Source of the DNA: Bryobacterales bacterium
Lineage (GTDB): Bacteria > Acidobacteriota > Terriglobia > Bryobacterales > Bryobacteraceae
Assembly (NCBI GenBank): GCA_003135055.1
Contig: PLDF01000478.1
Span: 1 to 64,000 of the forward strand
Length of the DNA: 64,000 bases
Reading direction: 5' to 3'
Each line of letters opens with the position of its first letter. Within the stretch, counting starts at the first letter, position 1. Below are positions 17,605 to 26,096 of this stretch, in pieces. A program made the position numbers and the translations under genes. Below the pieces are notes generated by a model, which worked only from the letters and a program-made list of their open reading frames with translations, ran no database searches and was not told the DNA's origin.

Positions 17605-18557
17605 GCGCATGTCCGGGCGCATGTCTGATTTGCGGCAGCGCCCGGTTCGCGCCGCTGTTTACCGCCTCCGACCGGCTGTACCATACCACCGCCAAGCTAT
17701 TCTCAGTGGTGCGATGCGGCGACTGCGGCCTGATTCGTCTCCATCCGCCGCCGGCGCCCGACGAGCTGCACCGCTACTATCCCGATAACTACTGGTTCGC
17801 GCCCGATTCCAGCGCCGCCAGCCGCCTGGAGGAGGCGTACCGCCGTCTGGTGCTGCGCGACCACGTGCGGTTCGCCGCGCAAGCTATCGCCCATTCGCGC
17901 GCGCACGGGCCGCTGCTCGACGCCGGCTGCGGCGGCGGGCTCTTTTTGGGAATGATGCGCCAGCGCGGCGTGCGCGTGCTCGGCCTCGACTATTCGCGCG
18001 AGGCCGCGGCCATCGCGTGGCGGCGCCAGCAGGCTCCGGCGGTCTGCGCCACGCTCGATGCCGCGCCGTTCCGCGCCGGAAGCATCGGCGCACTCACCAT
18101 GTTCCATGTGCTCGAGCATCTTTACGATCCACGCGCTTACCTGACCGCCGCGCGCGAGCTGCTGGAACCCGATGGCCGCCTGATTGTGCAAGTGCCGAAC
18201 GCGGCCTGCTGGCAGTTCCGCCTGCTGGGACGCCGGTGGAACGGCGTCGACGTGCCACGGCATATCTTCGATTTCCGCGGCCGCGACATGGAAATGCTAT
18301 TGCACGGCTGCGGCTTCGAAGTGGTGCGGCGAAAATACTTTTCGCTTCGCGATAATCCCGCGGGCCTCGCCAGCAGCCTGGCGCACTGGCTCGACCCGAT
18401 GGCGCGGCGCGTGCGCCGCATACGCGAAAGCGGCGGTACGCGCTTGGCGAAAGATCTCGCTTACCTCGCGCTGGTTGCGGCATCGCTGCCGTTCACGGTA
18501 CTCGAAGCGGCGTTTGGCGCCGGCTCCACGGTGATGATCGAGGCGCGGCGGCGATGA
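17601..18557 (+). CDS. Class I SAM-dependent methyltransferase with N-terminal zinc ribbon
   Basis: A 318-residue methyltransferase. The N-terminus has two Cys pairs, CLICGS (residues 8-11) and CGDCG (about 39-42), forming a zinc-ribbon-like head seen in many polysaccharide-cluster methyltransferases. The SAM-binding motif I is LLDAGCGGGLFLG, with TMFHVLEHLYDPRAYL and GRLIVQVPN further on. ATG at 17601 overlaps the upstream stop and is preferred to longer in-frame openings. It overlaps the next gene by 4 bp. Probably modifies a sugar or lipid-linked intermediate made with the neighbouring GT2. Confidence 0.85.
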   Translation: MSACPGACLICGSARFAPLFTASDRLYHTTAKLFSVVRCGDCGLIRLHPPPAPDELHRYYPDNYWFAPDSSAASRLEEAYRRLVLRDHVRFAAQAIAHSRAHGPLLDAGCGGGLFLGMMRQRGVRVLGLDYSREAAAIAWRRQQAPAVCATLDAAPFRAGSIGALTMFHVLEHLYDPRAYLTAARELLEPDGRLIVQVPNAACWQFRLLGRRWNGVDVPRHIFDFRGRDMEMLLHGCGFEVVRRKYFSLRDNPAGLASSLAHWLDPMARRVRRIRESGGTRLAKDLAYLALVAASLPFTVLEAAFGAGSTVMIEARRR

Positions 18558-19336
18558 AGCATACCGCCAAGTACACCGCCATCGCCTACCGGCTGCCGCG
18601 TTTTCTGCGCGAACATATTCTCTGTTTCGAAACCGATATCGAAGATGCCGTAGCCGCATTCGCCGCGTCGCTTCCGGCGGGCGCAAGCGTGCTTGACGCC
18701 GGCGCGGGCGAGGGCCAGTACGCGCACCATTTCCAGCGGCATCGCTACTGCGGAGTAGATCTTGCAGCGGGCGACGCCGCGTGGGACTATAGCCGGCTCG
18801 ACGCCATTGCCGATCTGACTGCGCTGCCGTTCCGCACCGGCGCGTTCGACGCCGCGCTGCACATCGTCACCATCGAGCACCTGCGCGAGCCGGGCCGCGC
18901 GCTCGCCGAAATTGGACGCTCGCTCAAGCCCGGTGGCGTCTTGCTGGTCGCGGCGCCGCATGAGTGGGAGGTCCACCAGGCGCCGCACGATTATTTCCGC
19001 TACACGCGCTACGGCTTGGCATACCTTCTCGAAACGGCCGGATTCGAGAAGCTGGATATCCACCCCTCGGGCGGCTATTTCCGTCTTCTGGCGCGGCGGC
19101 TGCTCAACGGACTACAATTCTTCACAGGGGGATTTCGCTGGCTGTTTTTCATTCCGGCCGCGATCCTGGTAGTCCCGCCGGCGCTGATCCTGCCGTTCCT
19201 CGATTTTCTCGACCGGGACCGTAACTTCACGCTAGGATACATCTGCACGGCCCGACGTGGGGCAGGCCTCCTTGCCTGTCCTCCGAGGCTTGATAACGTG
19301 AGGGCGGCGGTGCCCGGCGCATCGAGGGATTTTTGA
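18554..19336 (+). CDS. Class I SAM-dependent methyltransferase
   Basis: A 260-residue methyltransferase with motif I VLDAGAGEGQYAHHF, the IVTIEHLREPGRAL acidic loop and LKPGGVLLVAAPHEWEVHQAPHDYFRYTRYGL, a sequence typical of methyltransferases in surface-glycan clusters. A hydrophobic region lies near 200-225. The last 25 or so residues are encoded by a palindromic repeat (GGCAGGC at 19261-19267 facing GCCTGTC at 19274-19280), so the native C-terminus seems replaced by repeat-derived sequence. Coupled by ATGA to the upstream methyltransferase. Confidence 0.82.
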   Translation: MKHTAKYTAIAYRLPRFLREHILCFETDIEDAVAAFAASLPAGASVLDAGAGEGQYAHHFQRHRYCGVDLAAGDAAWDYSRLDAIADLTALPFRTGAFDAALHIVTIEHLREPGRALAEIGRSLKPGGVLLVAAPHEWEVHQAPHDYFRYTRYGLAYLLETAGFEKLDIHPSGGYFRLLARRLLNGLQFFTGGFRWLFFIPAAILVVPPALILPFLDFLDRDRNFTLGYICTARRGAGLLACPPRLDNVRAAVPGASRDF

Positions 19337-19352
19337 CGCAGGAAGGAACTCA

Positions 19353-20285
19353 TTGGACGGAGTCATCGTAGTCGACAAACCCGAGGGCTGGACCTCGCAC
19401 GATGTAGTGGGCAAGGTGCGCGGCATCGTTTCAGGCAAGCCGCGAAGCATCATTGGCGGAACGCCGCGCGGCGCCCGCGCCGCAAAAACCAAAGTGGGCC
19501 ACCTGGGAACGCTCGACCCCATCGCCACCGGCGTACTGCCGCTGGTGATTGGCCATGCCACCCGCCTGGCCCAGTTCTATACGCACAGCGAGAAGATTTA
19601 CGAAGGCCTGGTCCGCTTCGGCTGGGCCACGAACACTTACGACCGCGCGGGCTCGCCGCTAGGCGAGCGCCGTGAATTCCGCATCGATGCCGAAGAATTG
19701 GAACGCCATCTGGAGAAATTTCGCGGCACGTTTATGCAGACCCCGCCGCCGGTTTCCGCCAAGAAAGTGGACGGCCGCCGCTCCTACGAGCTCGCCCGCA
19801 AGGATATCGCCGTCGAGTTGGCGCCGGTAGCGGTCCAGGTCTACGAACTCACCGTGCTCGCGATCGACGGCGCCGATGTGCGCTTGCGCGCGCACTGTTC
19901 GGGCGGCACGTACATACGCTCCATCGCTCACAGTCTGGGCCAGTCGCTTGGCTGCGGCGCGCATTTATCCGAGCTGCGGCGCCTCGCGAGCGGCGAATTC
20001 AAAATCGAGCAGGCGCGCACCATCGCGCAACTGGAATCGCTCGCCGCCGACGGTCAATTGATCGACGCCATCGTGCCCGCATCGCAGATGATGCCAGGTT
20101 TTCCCAGCGTATTCGTCGACGATCTCACGGCGGCGCAAATCCGCACCGGCCGCAACTTTCCGGCATCGCCATTCCGCGCGCAGCCGGCGTCGCAGTATGT
20201 GAAAGCCGTGACGCGCGAGGGCCGGTTGGTAGCCGTCGGCGAGGCGGTGCTGCCGAACGTATATCATCCGCTGGTGGTGCTGTAG
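19353..20285 (+). CDS. truB: tRNA pseudouridine(55) synthase TruB
   Basis: Converts U55 of the T-loop of tRNAs to pseudouridine. The 310 residues include VIVVDKPEGWTSHDVV, the catalytic motif GHLGTLDPIATGVLPL with the nucleophile Asp55, and the C-terminal PUA-like domain. Between the first motif and the catalytic motif there is a short Arg/Gly-rich insert (about 28-46) longer than in most TruB proteins. The start is TTG at 19353 with GGAAGGAA upstream. It stands alone, without the usual rbfA/ribF neighbours. Confidence 0.94.
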   Translation: MDGVIVVDKPEGWTSHDVVGKVRGIVSGKPRSIIGGTPRGARAAKTKVGHLGTLDPIATGVLPLVIGHATRLAQFYTHSEKIYEGLVRFGWATNTYDRAGSPLGERREFRIDAEELERHLEKFRGTFMQTPPPVSAKKVDGRRSYELARKDIAVELAPVAVQVYELTVLAIDGADVRLRAHCSGGTYIRSIAHSLGQSLGCGAHLSELRRLASGEFKIEQARTIAQLESLAADGQLIDAIVPASQMMPGFPSVFVDDLTAAQIRTGRNFPASPFRAQPASQYVKAVTREGRLVAVGEAVLPNVYHPLVVL

Positions 20286-20839
20286 GCTGGCGGCTAGATT
20301 TCCGAATTGGCAACGGCCGTGACCGGCGTTATACCAGGGCCGATTTGGCGCCACTCCGTTTCCGCCACTGGGAATTCGGGTTCGAGCTGTCGGACTCACT
20401 TCACCGCTTTTCCCTTTTAGGTGTCAATACTGTTAGTGCACGCGGATCAAATCGTAGCGCACGCACTCATGCGACCAGCGTTCACACTCGTGTGAACGCG
20501 CTCCGGATTGAGCCGAAACCGGAGGCGTTAAGTGAACAGCATCCCGCCTCTATTTTACGCTTGGCGAGAGCCTGCGAATCCTGGACGCCGTGCGTATGCC
20601 GCTCAAGCGTCCGGAACGGCGTTCTGGGAGATCACTCCCGTGTCGGCTCCACGTCCACTGTATGGAACGCGCGATTCGTCGGAGCGGCTTGCGCAGCCGC
20701 CCGTTGTCCGGACGGGAACCAGCGGTCGGCAAAGACAATTGACGAACTGGCAACCTCATAGCGGTCCAGGCCAGCTTATCTTCTACCGCCCCCATTACTC
20801 GAAAATCCTCTCCTGTCTCCTTGCCTTCCGGCTGCTCCG
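20286..20839. other. Non-coding stretch with a palindromic repeat
   Basis: No gene supported; the frames here give no recognisable protein. It contains one full copy of the GCGTTCACAC palindrome at 20478-20499, preceded by a CGCACGCACTC dyad fragment, the same order as at 24070-24110. Confidence 0.5.
20478..20499. repeat. REP-like palindrome, GCGTTCACAC family, perfect copy
   Basis: Arms GCGTTCACAC (20478-20487) and GTGTGAACGC (20490-20499) are exact complements around a 2-nt loop. Related copies are at 24089-24110 and 34743-34766, with a half copy at 14613-14624. Each full copy is next to a second GCGCAC/GTGCG dyad. Confidence 0.8.
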
Positions 20840-21841
20840 TTACTTGAAAATGCTCTTGGGAATCATCCCGTGCACGCCCTTGGTTCCATCCACCGCCTGC
20901 GTCACATTGAAATCCACGGCCACGCTGCACAGCGCGTAGGCGTCCTCGCGCGTCATATGCTTCTCGGTCACCAGGAAGTCGATGGCGTCGCGGACGGCGT
21001 TGACCAGCGCCTGATTCAGGTCCGGGTCGAGCCCCATCGCGATCCAGTGCGTCGGCGTTTCGCCGCGCGGCCCCTTGAGGTGCATGTCCTTGCGCACGAT
21101 GAACTGGAACGTGCCATCGAGCGACGTCTCCATGGCCGTGATATCCGCCTCGCCGTTGCCTTGTCCGGCGTGCCCATCGCCCACCAGAAAGAGCGCGCCT
21201 GGAGCGAATACGGGGATGAACAGCTTGGTTCCCGCCACCATATCCTTGTTGTCGATGTTGCCGGCGAACTCGCCGGGCGGCCCGCTGTTGGCCTTCCCCT
21301 TCGCGGCGTCCGGCGCCACGCCCATGCTGCCGAAGAAGGGATGCAGCGGGATCTCGATGTTGTCGGCGAATTTGCCCACCATGCGCTGCTTGTCGAGCGG
21401 AATGATCTTCGTCTGCCCGCGCTGGAAATCGGTGGCCGGCAGCACGCCGCGCTGCGGGCTGAAGCCATTTGAAGCGTAAGGAACCGCGAGATCGATTTTC
21501 AGGATACGGACCTCCAGAACGTCGCCAGGCTCCGCGCCTTCCACATAGATGGGGCCGGTCAGAATGTGGCCGCCATCCTTGGGATCGCGTTTCACTTGTT
21601 CGTAGATGTCCTTGAGCTGCTGCTGCACGTCCGCAGGCTTCACGCCCGCGCGCGTGAGACTGGCAGGGCTCGACGTGCCCACGGTTTGGACGGTGACCGT
21701 ATCTCCCGATTTGATGGTCAGCGCAGGCTTGGCGCCCGCCCAGTAATAGCCCCAGACCACGGTTGTGGGTGAAGCCTTCAATTGATAGTCGGCGGCCGGG
21801 GCCGCAGTGACAACGGCTAACAAAGCAATCAGGGTTTTCAT
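20840..21841 (-). CDS. Secreted acetamidase/formamidase-family protein
   Basis: A 333-residue FmdA/AmdA-family hydrolase, by homology acting on short amides. A signal peptide (residues 1-17, LIALLAVVTAAPAAD) points to export, unlike the classical cytoplasmic enzymes. Family landmarks are SGDTVTVQT, GPIYVEGAEPGDVLEVRIL, HPFFGSMGVAP, the GDGHAGQGNGEADITAMET block and THWIAMGLDPDLNQAL. The conserved His and acidic residues of the family are retained. Transcribed alone toward truB. Substrate not predictable. Confidence 0.88.
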   Translation of the reverse strand: MKTLIALLAVVTAAPAADYQLKASPTTVVWGYYWAGAKPALTIKSGDTVTVQTVGTSSPASLTRAGVKPADVQQQLKDIYEQVKRDPKDGGHILTGPIYVEGAEPGDVLEVRILKIDLAVPYASNGFSPQRGVLPATDFQRGQTKIIPLDKQRMVGKFADNIEIPLHPFFGSMGVAPDAAKGKANSGPPGEFAGNIDNKDMVAGTKLFIPVFAPGALFLVGDGHAGQGNGEADITAMETSLDGTFQFIVRKDMHLKGPRGETPTHWIAMGLDPDLNQALVNAVRDAIDFLVTEKHMTREDAYALCSVAVDFNVTQAVDGTKGVHGMIPKSIFK

Positions 21842-21930
21842 GGTATTCAGCGATTCTATCAGGGTGTTAGGGCCAGTACTAAACCGGGTCGCTGCAAACG
21901 GCGATTCGTTGTACAGTGAACGTTACCAAT

Positions 21931-23460
21931 ATGCGCATTCTTACTTCAGTTATTCTGCTTGCATCGGCCTGTACGCTCGGGGCCCAATCGCTCACAACGC
22001 CTTGGAGCGGCTACGGGCACGATCCGCAGCATAGCGGGGTCTCGGCCAATGCCGCGCAGCCGATGAATCGCATCCATTGGTGTACGCCGGTAGACACGGT
22101 ATTGAAGGATACGTCCGGCCCGCTTTACATCCACTATGGGTCGGCGGTGGTGACGGCTGCGAACACCGTGCTGGTTCCCCAGCGCATCAATGCCAATAAC
22201 ACTTATCAGATAAATGCTTTCAGCGGTGGCAGCGGCGGCGCTTTTGGGTGCGGTTCACCGAATACGCCGCTCTATACGCTCACCACCGACTACACGCCCC
22301 CGCCGCACGACTGGATTCCGAGCTACGGAGGCACCCTGGCTCTCGGGACCAAGTACTACTATCCCGGCGCCGGCGGAACGGTCTACTATCGCAGTTCTCC
22401 CGATTCGGCGACGGGGAATTCCGGCCAGATCGCCTTCTATGGAAACTTACTCTACACCGGAAACGAAAACGCTTTCAACAACACGGTGATGATCTCCACT
22501 CCCATCACTGCGGATCGCTTTGGCAATATCTATTTCGGGTTTTTCGTCACGGGTTCCAATCCAGCGGGTTTGAAGAGCGGAGTGGCGCGAATTTCGGTGA
22601 GCGGCGCCGGATCCTGGGTTAGCGCTACGGCTTTGGCGGCCGGCGATACTTACGCCCCCATCTCGCAAGTGCAAATGAACTGTGGGCCGGCGTTCAGCGT
22701 CAATCAGAGCACTTTCTACATTGGCCTCAGCTCGGGGAATTTCACCGCCGGTTATCTGGTTGCGGTTAATGCGGCCACGCTCGCGCCCATCCTGCCGCAT
22801 GTTCATCTGATCGATCCGCATACCGGCCAAAATGCCACGATCCCCGATGACAGCTCGGCGGCGCCGACGGTTGGTCCGGATGGCGACGTGTATTACGGCG
22901 TATTCGAGACGGCGTGCTGCTCCAACCACGACCGCGGATGGCTGCTGCACTTTAACAGCACGCTTACGGCGAGTAAGATTCCGGGCGCATTCGGCTGGGA
23001 TACCACGGCATCGGTGGTCGCCAAGGCCATCGTGCCGAGCTATGCCGGCAGTTCGAGTTATCTGCTGCTGACTAAGTACAACAACTATAAATCGACTGGC
23101 GGCACCGGTCAGAATTACGTGGCGATTACGGATCCGGACACCTCCATGATCGATCCCATAACCGGCGTTAGCGTGATGAACGTGGTAATGGAGCAAATCG
23201 GGCGGACGGCCGACGGACCGCCCGCGGGCGCCGTTCGCGAATGGTGCATCAACAGCTCCGCCATCGACCCGGTGACGAAATCCGCTATCGTCAACAGCGA
23301 AGACGGCACCAACTACCGCTGGGATTTCACCACTAACACGCTCTCGCAACAGGTGTCGCTATCGCCTGGCGTGGGCGAGGCCTACACGCCAACCGTGATA
23401 GGGCCGGATGGCACGGTCTATGCAATCAACGATGCCGTGCTTTACGCTATCGGACAGTAA
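21931..23460 (+). CDS. Secreted PQQ-like beta-propeller protein
   Basis: About 509 residues from the ATG at 21931, with a signal peptide MRILTSVILLASACTLGAQ; a GTG at 21916 is a less likely start. The mature N-terminus WSGYGHDPQHSGVSANA resembles the entry of quinoprotein-like propellers, and GPDGTVYAINDAVLYAIG at the C-terminus is a PQQ-like repeat blade; another blade-like segment is TVGPDGDVYYGVFE near 320. No catalytic residues can be assigned. It is followed by a PEP-CTERM protein gene after 32 bp, a spacer containing two copies of AAGAACTCACAAG. Confidence 0.65.
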   Translation: MRILTSVILLASACTLGAQSLTTPWSGYGHDPQHSGVSANAAQPMNRIHWCTPVDTVLKDTSGPLYIHYGSAVVTAANTVLVPQRINANNTYQINAFSGGSGGAFGCGSPNTPLYTLTTDYTPPPHDWIPSYGGTLALGTKYYYPGAGGTVYYRSSPDSATGNSGQIAFYGNLLYTGNENAFNNTVMISTPITADRFGNIYFGFFVTGSNPAGLKSGVARISVSGAGSWVSATALAAGDTYAPISQVQMNCGPAFSVNQSTFYIGLSSGNFTAGYLVAVNAATLAPILPHVHLIDPHTGQNATIPDDSSAAPTVGPDGDVYYGVFETACCSNHDRGWLLHFNSTLTASKIPGAFGWDTTASVVAKAIVPSYAGSSSYLLLTKYNNYKSTGGTGQNYVAITDPDTSMIDPITGVSVMNVVMEQIGRTADGPPAGAVREWCINSSAIDPVTKSAIVNSEDGTNYRWDFTTNTLSQQVSLSPGVGEAYTPTVIGPDGTVYAINDAVLYAIGQ

Positions 23461-23492
23461 AGAACTCACAAGAAAGAACTCACAAGGAACCC

Positions 23493-24143
23493 ATGCTTCG
23501 CAAACTCATTCTTCTCTCAGCCTCGCTCTTATGGGCGGTCCCGGCATCCGCCGACCTGCTTAGCTTCACTCTGGCTCAAAGCGCCATCCAAACCTTGCCG
23601 GGCGGCATTTCCGATCCCGCATGCCAGAACTTGGCGACGCTCGCTTGCGTCATCTTCTCGGGCACTATTTCGTTCACCACCGACCAGGACTATTTTTTGG
23701 ACGATATCCTGATTACCATGAATCCCGCCAACCCGGATGGCGGCGCGGATGTCACCGGCAACGATAACTACTTCTTAGACAACGTACCCGGCACATTTGG
23801 CCCCGATGGAATCCAGTGCGGCATCGATTCGTGCTTTACGGGCGGTCTTTTCGAAATTGATGTGTCTCCCAGCGCGCCTGATGGCATCTACAACGGAACG
23901 GCGACGCTGGTGGCCACCGATTCGAGCGGCAATCCCATCGTCGGGCCGGATACTGTGCAAAATTTTCAAGTCGTTATTCCTGAGCCTGGAATGGGGATGC
24001 TGATGTTCGCCGGACTCGCATCGCTGGCCGCCGTGGGCCGCCTGTATCGCCGAGACTGGGCCGCGTGGCGCACGCACTCCTGCGTGCAGCGTTCACAATC
24101 GTGTGAACGCCGAAATGGCACGGTCATTTCGCGAGAGGCCTAA
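23493..24143 (+). CDS. PEP-CTERM sorting-domain protein with repeat-extended C-terminus
   Basis: Exported 216-residue protein. The signal peptide covers residues 1-20 and the C-terminal sorting signal is VIPEPGMGMLMFAGLASLAAVG followed by the basic RLYRRD. Such signals are recognised by exosortase and removed at the envelope. Normally the protein ends a few residues after the basic cluster; here it continues for about 27 residues through the repeat at 24070-24110 before stopping. The body is Asp/Gly-rich with several cysteines and no recognised domain. Probably co-transcribed with the propeller-like gene upstream. Confidence 0.78.
   Translation: MLRKLILLSASLLWAVPASADLLSFTLAQSAIQTLPGGISDPACQNLATLACVIFSGTISFTTDQDYFLDDILITMNPANPDGGADVTGNDNYFLDNVPGTFGPDGIQCGIDSCFTGGLFEIDVSPSAPDGIYNGTATLVATDSSGNPIVGPDTVQNFQVVIPEPGMGMLMFAGLASLAAVGRLYRRDWAAWRTHSCVQRSQSCERRNGTVISREA
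24070..24110. repeat. REP-like composite palindrome inside the PEP-CTERM gene
   Basis: Two adjacent dyads: GCACGCA (24070-24076) with TGCGTGC (24081-24087), then GCGTTCACAA (24089-24098) with GTGTGAACGC (24101-24110), which has one mismatch. This is the same composite seen near 20478 and 34743. Its reading frame supplies the last residues of the PEP-CTERM protein. Confidence 0.75.
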
Positions 24144-24197
24144 CATTCAGTCTCGCCGCAGTCCTGGCACGGACACTAATGTGGGACGCTAACGTGG

Positions 24198-24225
24198 GAC
24201 AGACGATCGCCTTTTGTCGTCTGTC
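24198..24225. terminator. Hairpin between convergent genes
   Basis: GACAGACGA (24198-24206) pairs with TCGTCTGTC (24217-24225). It lies between the 3' ends of the PEP-CTERM gene (plus) and purN (minus). There is no T-run beyond the stem, so a role as a two-way terminator is plausible rather than certain. Confidence 0.5.
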
Positions 24226-24234
24226 GTTCCACCC

Positions 24235-24832
24235 TCACTCCACAATCACCCTCCGCCCCTCAATCCGAAATCTTCCACTCAGCGCAATTCGCAACGCCTC
24301 CGGATAGATCCGATGCTCTTCCTTCAAAATCCGCGCCGAGAGCGTTTCCACATCGTCGTCCGGCAGCACCGGCGCCGCCGCCTGAATCACGATCGGCCCC
24401 GCATCCAGTTCCTCGTCGACGAAGTGCACCGTGCACCCCGTAATCTTGACGCCATATGCCAGCGCTTGATGCTGCGCGTCCAGACCGGGAAACGCCGGCA
24501 GCAGCGACGGGTGAATGTTGAGTATCCGGTTCGGAAATTGCCGGATGAACCCGGCGCTTAGCAGCCGCATGAATCCGGCGAGGCAGACTAAGTCTACCTG
24601 CCGGCTTTGCAATTCCTGCAGCAGCAGCCGGTCGTACGCTTCGCGATCCATGCCCTTCGATGGAATCGATACCGTTACCAACCCGCGCGCGCGCCGCTTC
24701 CAATCCACGCGCGTCCGGCCGGCTCGAAATCACCACCGCGATTTCGGCGTCCAGCTCGCCATCCTCAATTTGAGCCGAGATAGCTTCCAGATTCGATCCG
24801 CGTCCGGAAATCAGAATGCCAAGCCGCTTCAT
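24235..24832 (-). CDS. purN: Phosphoribosylglycinamide formyltransferase PurN, frameshifted
   Basis: Third step of purine synthesis: transfers formyl from 10-formyl-THF to GAR. The N-terminal part MKRLGILISGRGSNLEAI starts at the ATG 24832 with GGAG just upstream. The remainder, with LVCLAGFMRLLSAGF, NIHPSLLPAFPG, the HFVDEELDAGPI region and LKEEHRIYPEAL, is in another frame. The break lies in the alternating GC tract 24682-24694, where a 1-bp excess or 2-bp deficit accounts for it. Everything else, including the active-site Asn, His and Asp, is conserved. As purN is normally needed for prototrophy and purT was not seen here, a base-calling error is a serious alternative. Confidence 0.85.
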
Positions 24833-25872
24833 CTGTACTCCACGCGCGGCCGCCCGCGCTTGTGATCCACAACCCACCCCGCGTGGATTGGCGATTCGCC
24901 CAGCTTCGCCAGCACCGCTTCCGCGCGCGCCACGCCGCTGGCGGGAACGGCGAAAATCACCCCGATACCCAGATTGAACGTACGCCGGTAGTCGTCGTCC
25001 GGGATGTTTCCGATGCGCCGCAGCTCTTCGAACAACGGCGGAATGCGCCAGCTTGCGGTTTCGATCGCCGCCGCTAATCCCGCGGGCAACATGCGCGGCG
25101 TGTTATCCGTGATGCCGCCGCCGGTGATGTGCGCGGCGCCCTTGAGCAGCCGGGCTGCAATCAGCGCGCGGATGGGCTTCAAGTAACTGCGATGCACCGC
25201 CAGCAGCGCGTCGCCCACGGTTACTCCTACCTCAGGAAGCATAGTATTGGGGCCATAGCCCGCCACCTCCAGCAGCAGCTTGCGCGCCAGCGAATAACCA
25301 TTGGTATGCAGGCCCGTCGATGGCAGCCCAAGCAATGCGTCGCCCGCCTGAATATTCTTGCCGGTGAGTAGCGCCGCGCGCTCGGCCCCGCCGACAATGA
25401 AGCCGGCCAGGTCGTACTCGCCGTCCCGATACATCCCCGGCATCTCCGCCGTCTCGCCGCCAATCAGCGCGCAACCGTTGTTGCGGCAGCCGCGCGCGAT
25501 TCCCGAAACCACCGCCGCCGCCACGCCCGCGTCCAGCTTGCCCACCGCGAAGTAATCCATGAAGAACAGCGGAATGGCGCCCTGCACGGCGATATCGTTG
25601 ACGCAGTGGTTCACCAAATCCTCGCCGATAGTCTGGTGACGGCCCGTGAGAAACGCGATCTTCAATTTGGTGCCCACGCCATCCGCGGAGCTGACCAGGA
25701 CCGGCTTGCGAAATCCTGCAAGCTGGAAAGCGGCGCCGAACGAGCCAATGTCGGTCAGCACGTTAGGTGTGAAAGTTCGACGGGCAAGTTTCTTGATGGA
25801 GGCGACCGCGCGGTCCGCTTCGTCGATATCGACGCCGGCGTCGCGGTAACGCACCGTTTTAGGCTTAAGCAA
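24829..25872 (-). CDS. purM: Phosphoribosylformylglycinamidine cyclo-ligase
   Basis: AIR synthase, fifth step of purine synthesis, closing the imidazole ring of FGAM with ATP. The 347 residues contain the family motifs YRDAGVDIDEAD at the N-terminus, SADGVGTKLKIA, HCVNDIAVQGA, IGGETAEMPGMY and HITGGGITDNTPRMLP. The start is a TTG at 25872; no ATG fits the conserved N-terminal block. Its stop overlaps the purN start (ATGA), giving a purM-purN operon. Confidence 0.94.
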   Translation of the reverse strand: MLKPKTVRYRDAGVDIDEADRAVASIKKLARRTFTPNVLTDIGSFGAAFQLAGFRKPVLVSSADGVGTKLKIAFLTGRHQTIGEDLVNHCVNDIAVQGAIPLFFMDYFAVGKLDAGVAAAVVSGIARGCRNNGCALIGGETAEMPGMYRDGEYDLAGFIVGGAERAALLTGKNIQAGDALLGLPSTGLHTNGYSLARKLLLEVAGYGPNTMLPEVGVTVGDALLAVHRSYLKPIRALIAARLLKGAAHITGGGITDNTPRMLPAGLAAAIETASWRIPPLFEELRRIGNIPDDDYRRTFNLGIGVIFAVPASGVARAEAVLAKLGESPIHAGWVVDHKRGRPRVEYR

Positions 25873-25890
25873 ATCTCAGTATACGATCAG

Positions 25891-25995
25891 TTAGGACGGG
25901 CCTCCTGGCCGGTCGACCCGCTGTAGGACGGGCCTCCTGGCCGGTCCACGCGCCGGAAGGCGCGCTTCGCAGCCTGGCCGGTCCACGCGCCCAGA
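25891..25995. repeat. Direct/inverted repeat cluster upstream of purM
   Basis: TAGGACGGGCCTCCTGGCC occurs twice (from 25892 and 25924), followed by two partial CCTGGCCGGTCCACGCG units. The core is a GGCC-centred imperfect palindrome related to those at 19261, 48514, 50521 and 59293. It lies between divergently transcribed purM and the amidohydrolase operon. Confidence 0.7.
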
Positions 25996-26096
25996 GGCAA
26001 TCGCCCGCGCGCCTCCCTCGCTATTACGATCTCCGGTAGTTGTAGTTTTCCGTTAATAACGGGTCGCAAAATGTATATAATACAACATAAGCCTAT

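Noticed and set aside
20340-20939. Open frames on both strands of the spacer after truB
   Set aside because: No motif, no ribosome site, and the frames cross the palindromic repeat and the acetamidase 3' end.
25891-25995. Possible CRISPR-like repeat array
   Set aside because: Only two imperfect direct copies with no regular spacers; better explained as dispersed palindromes.
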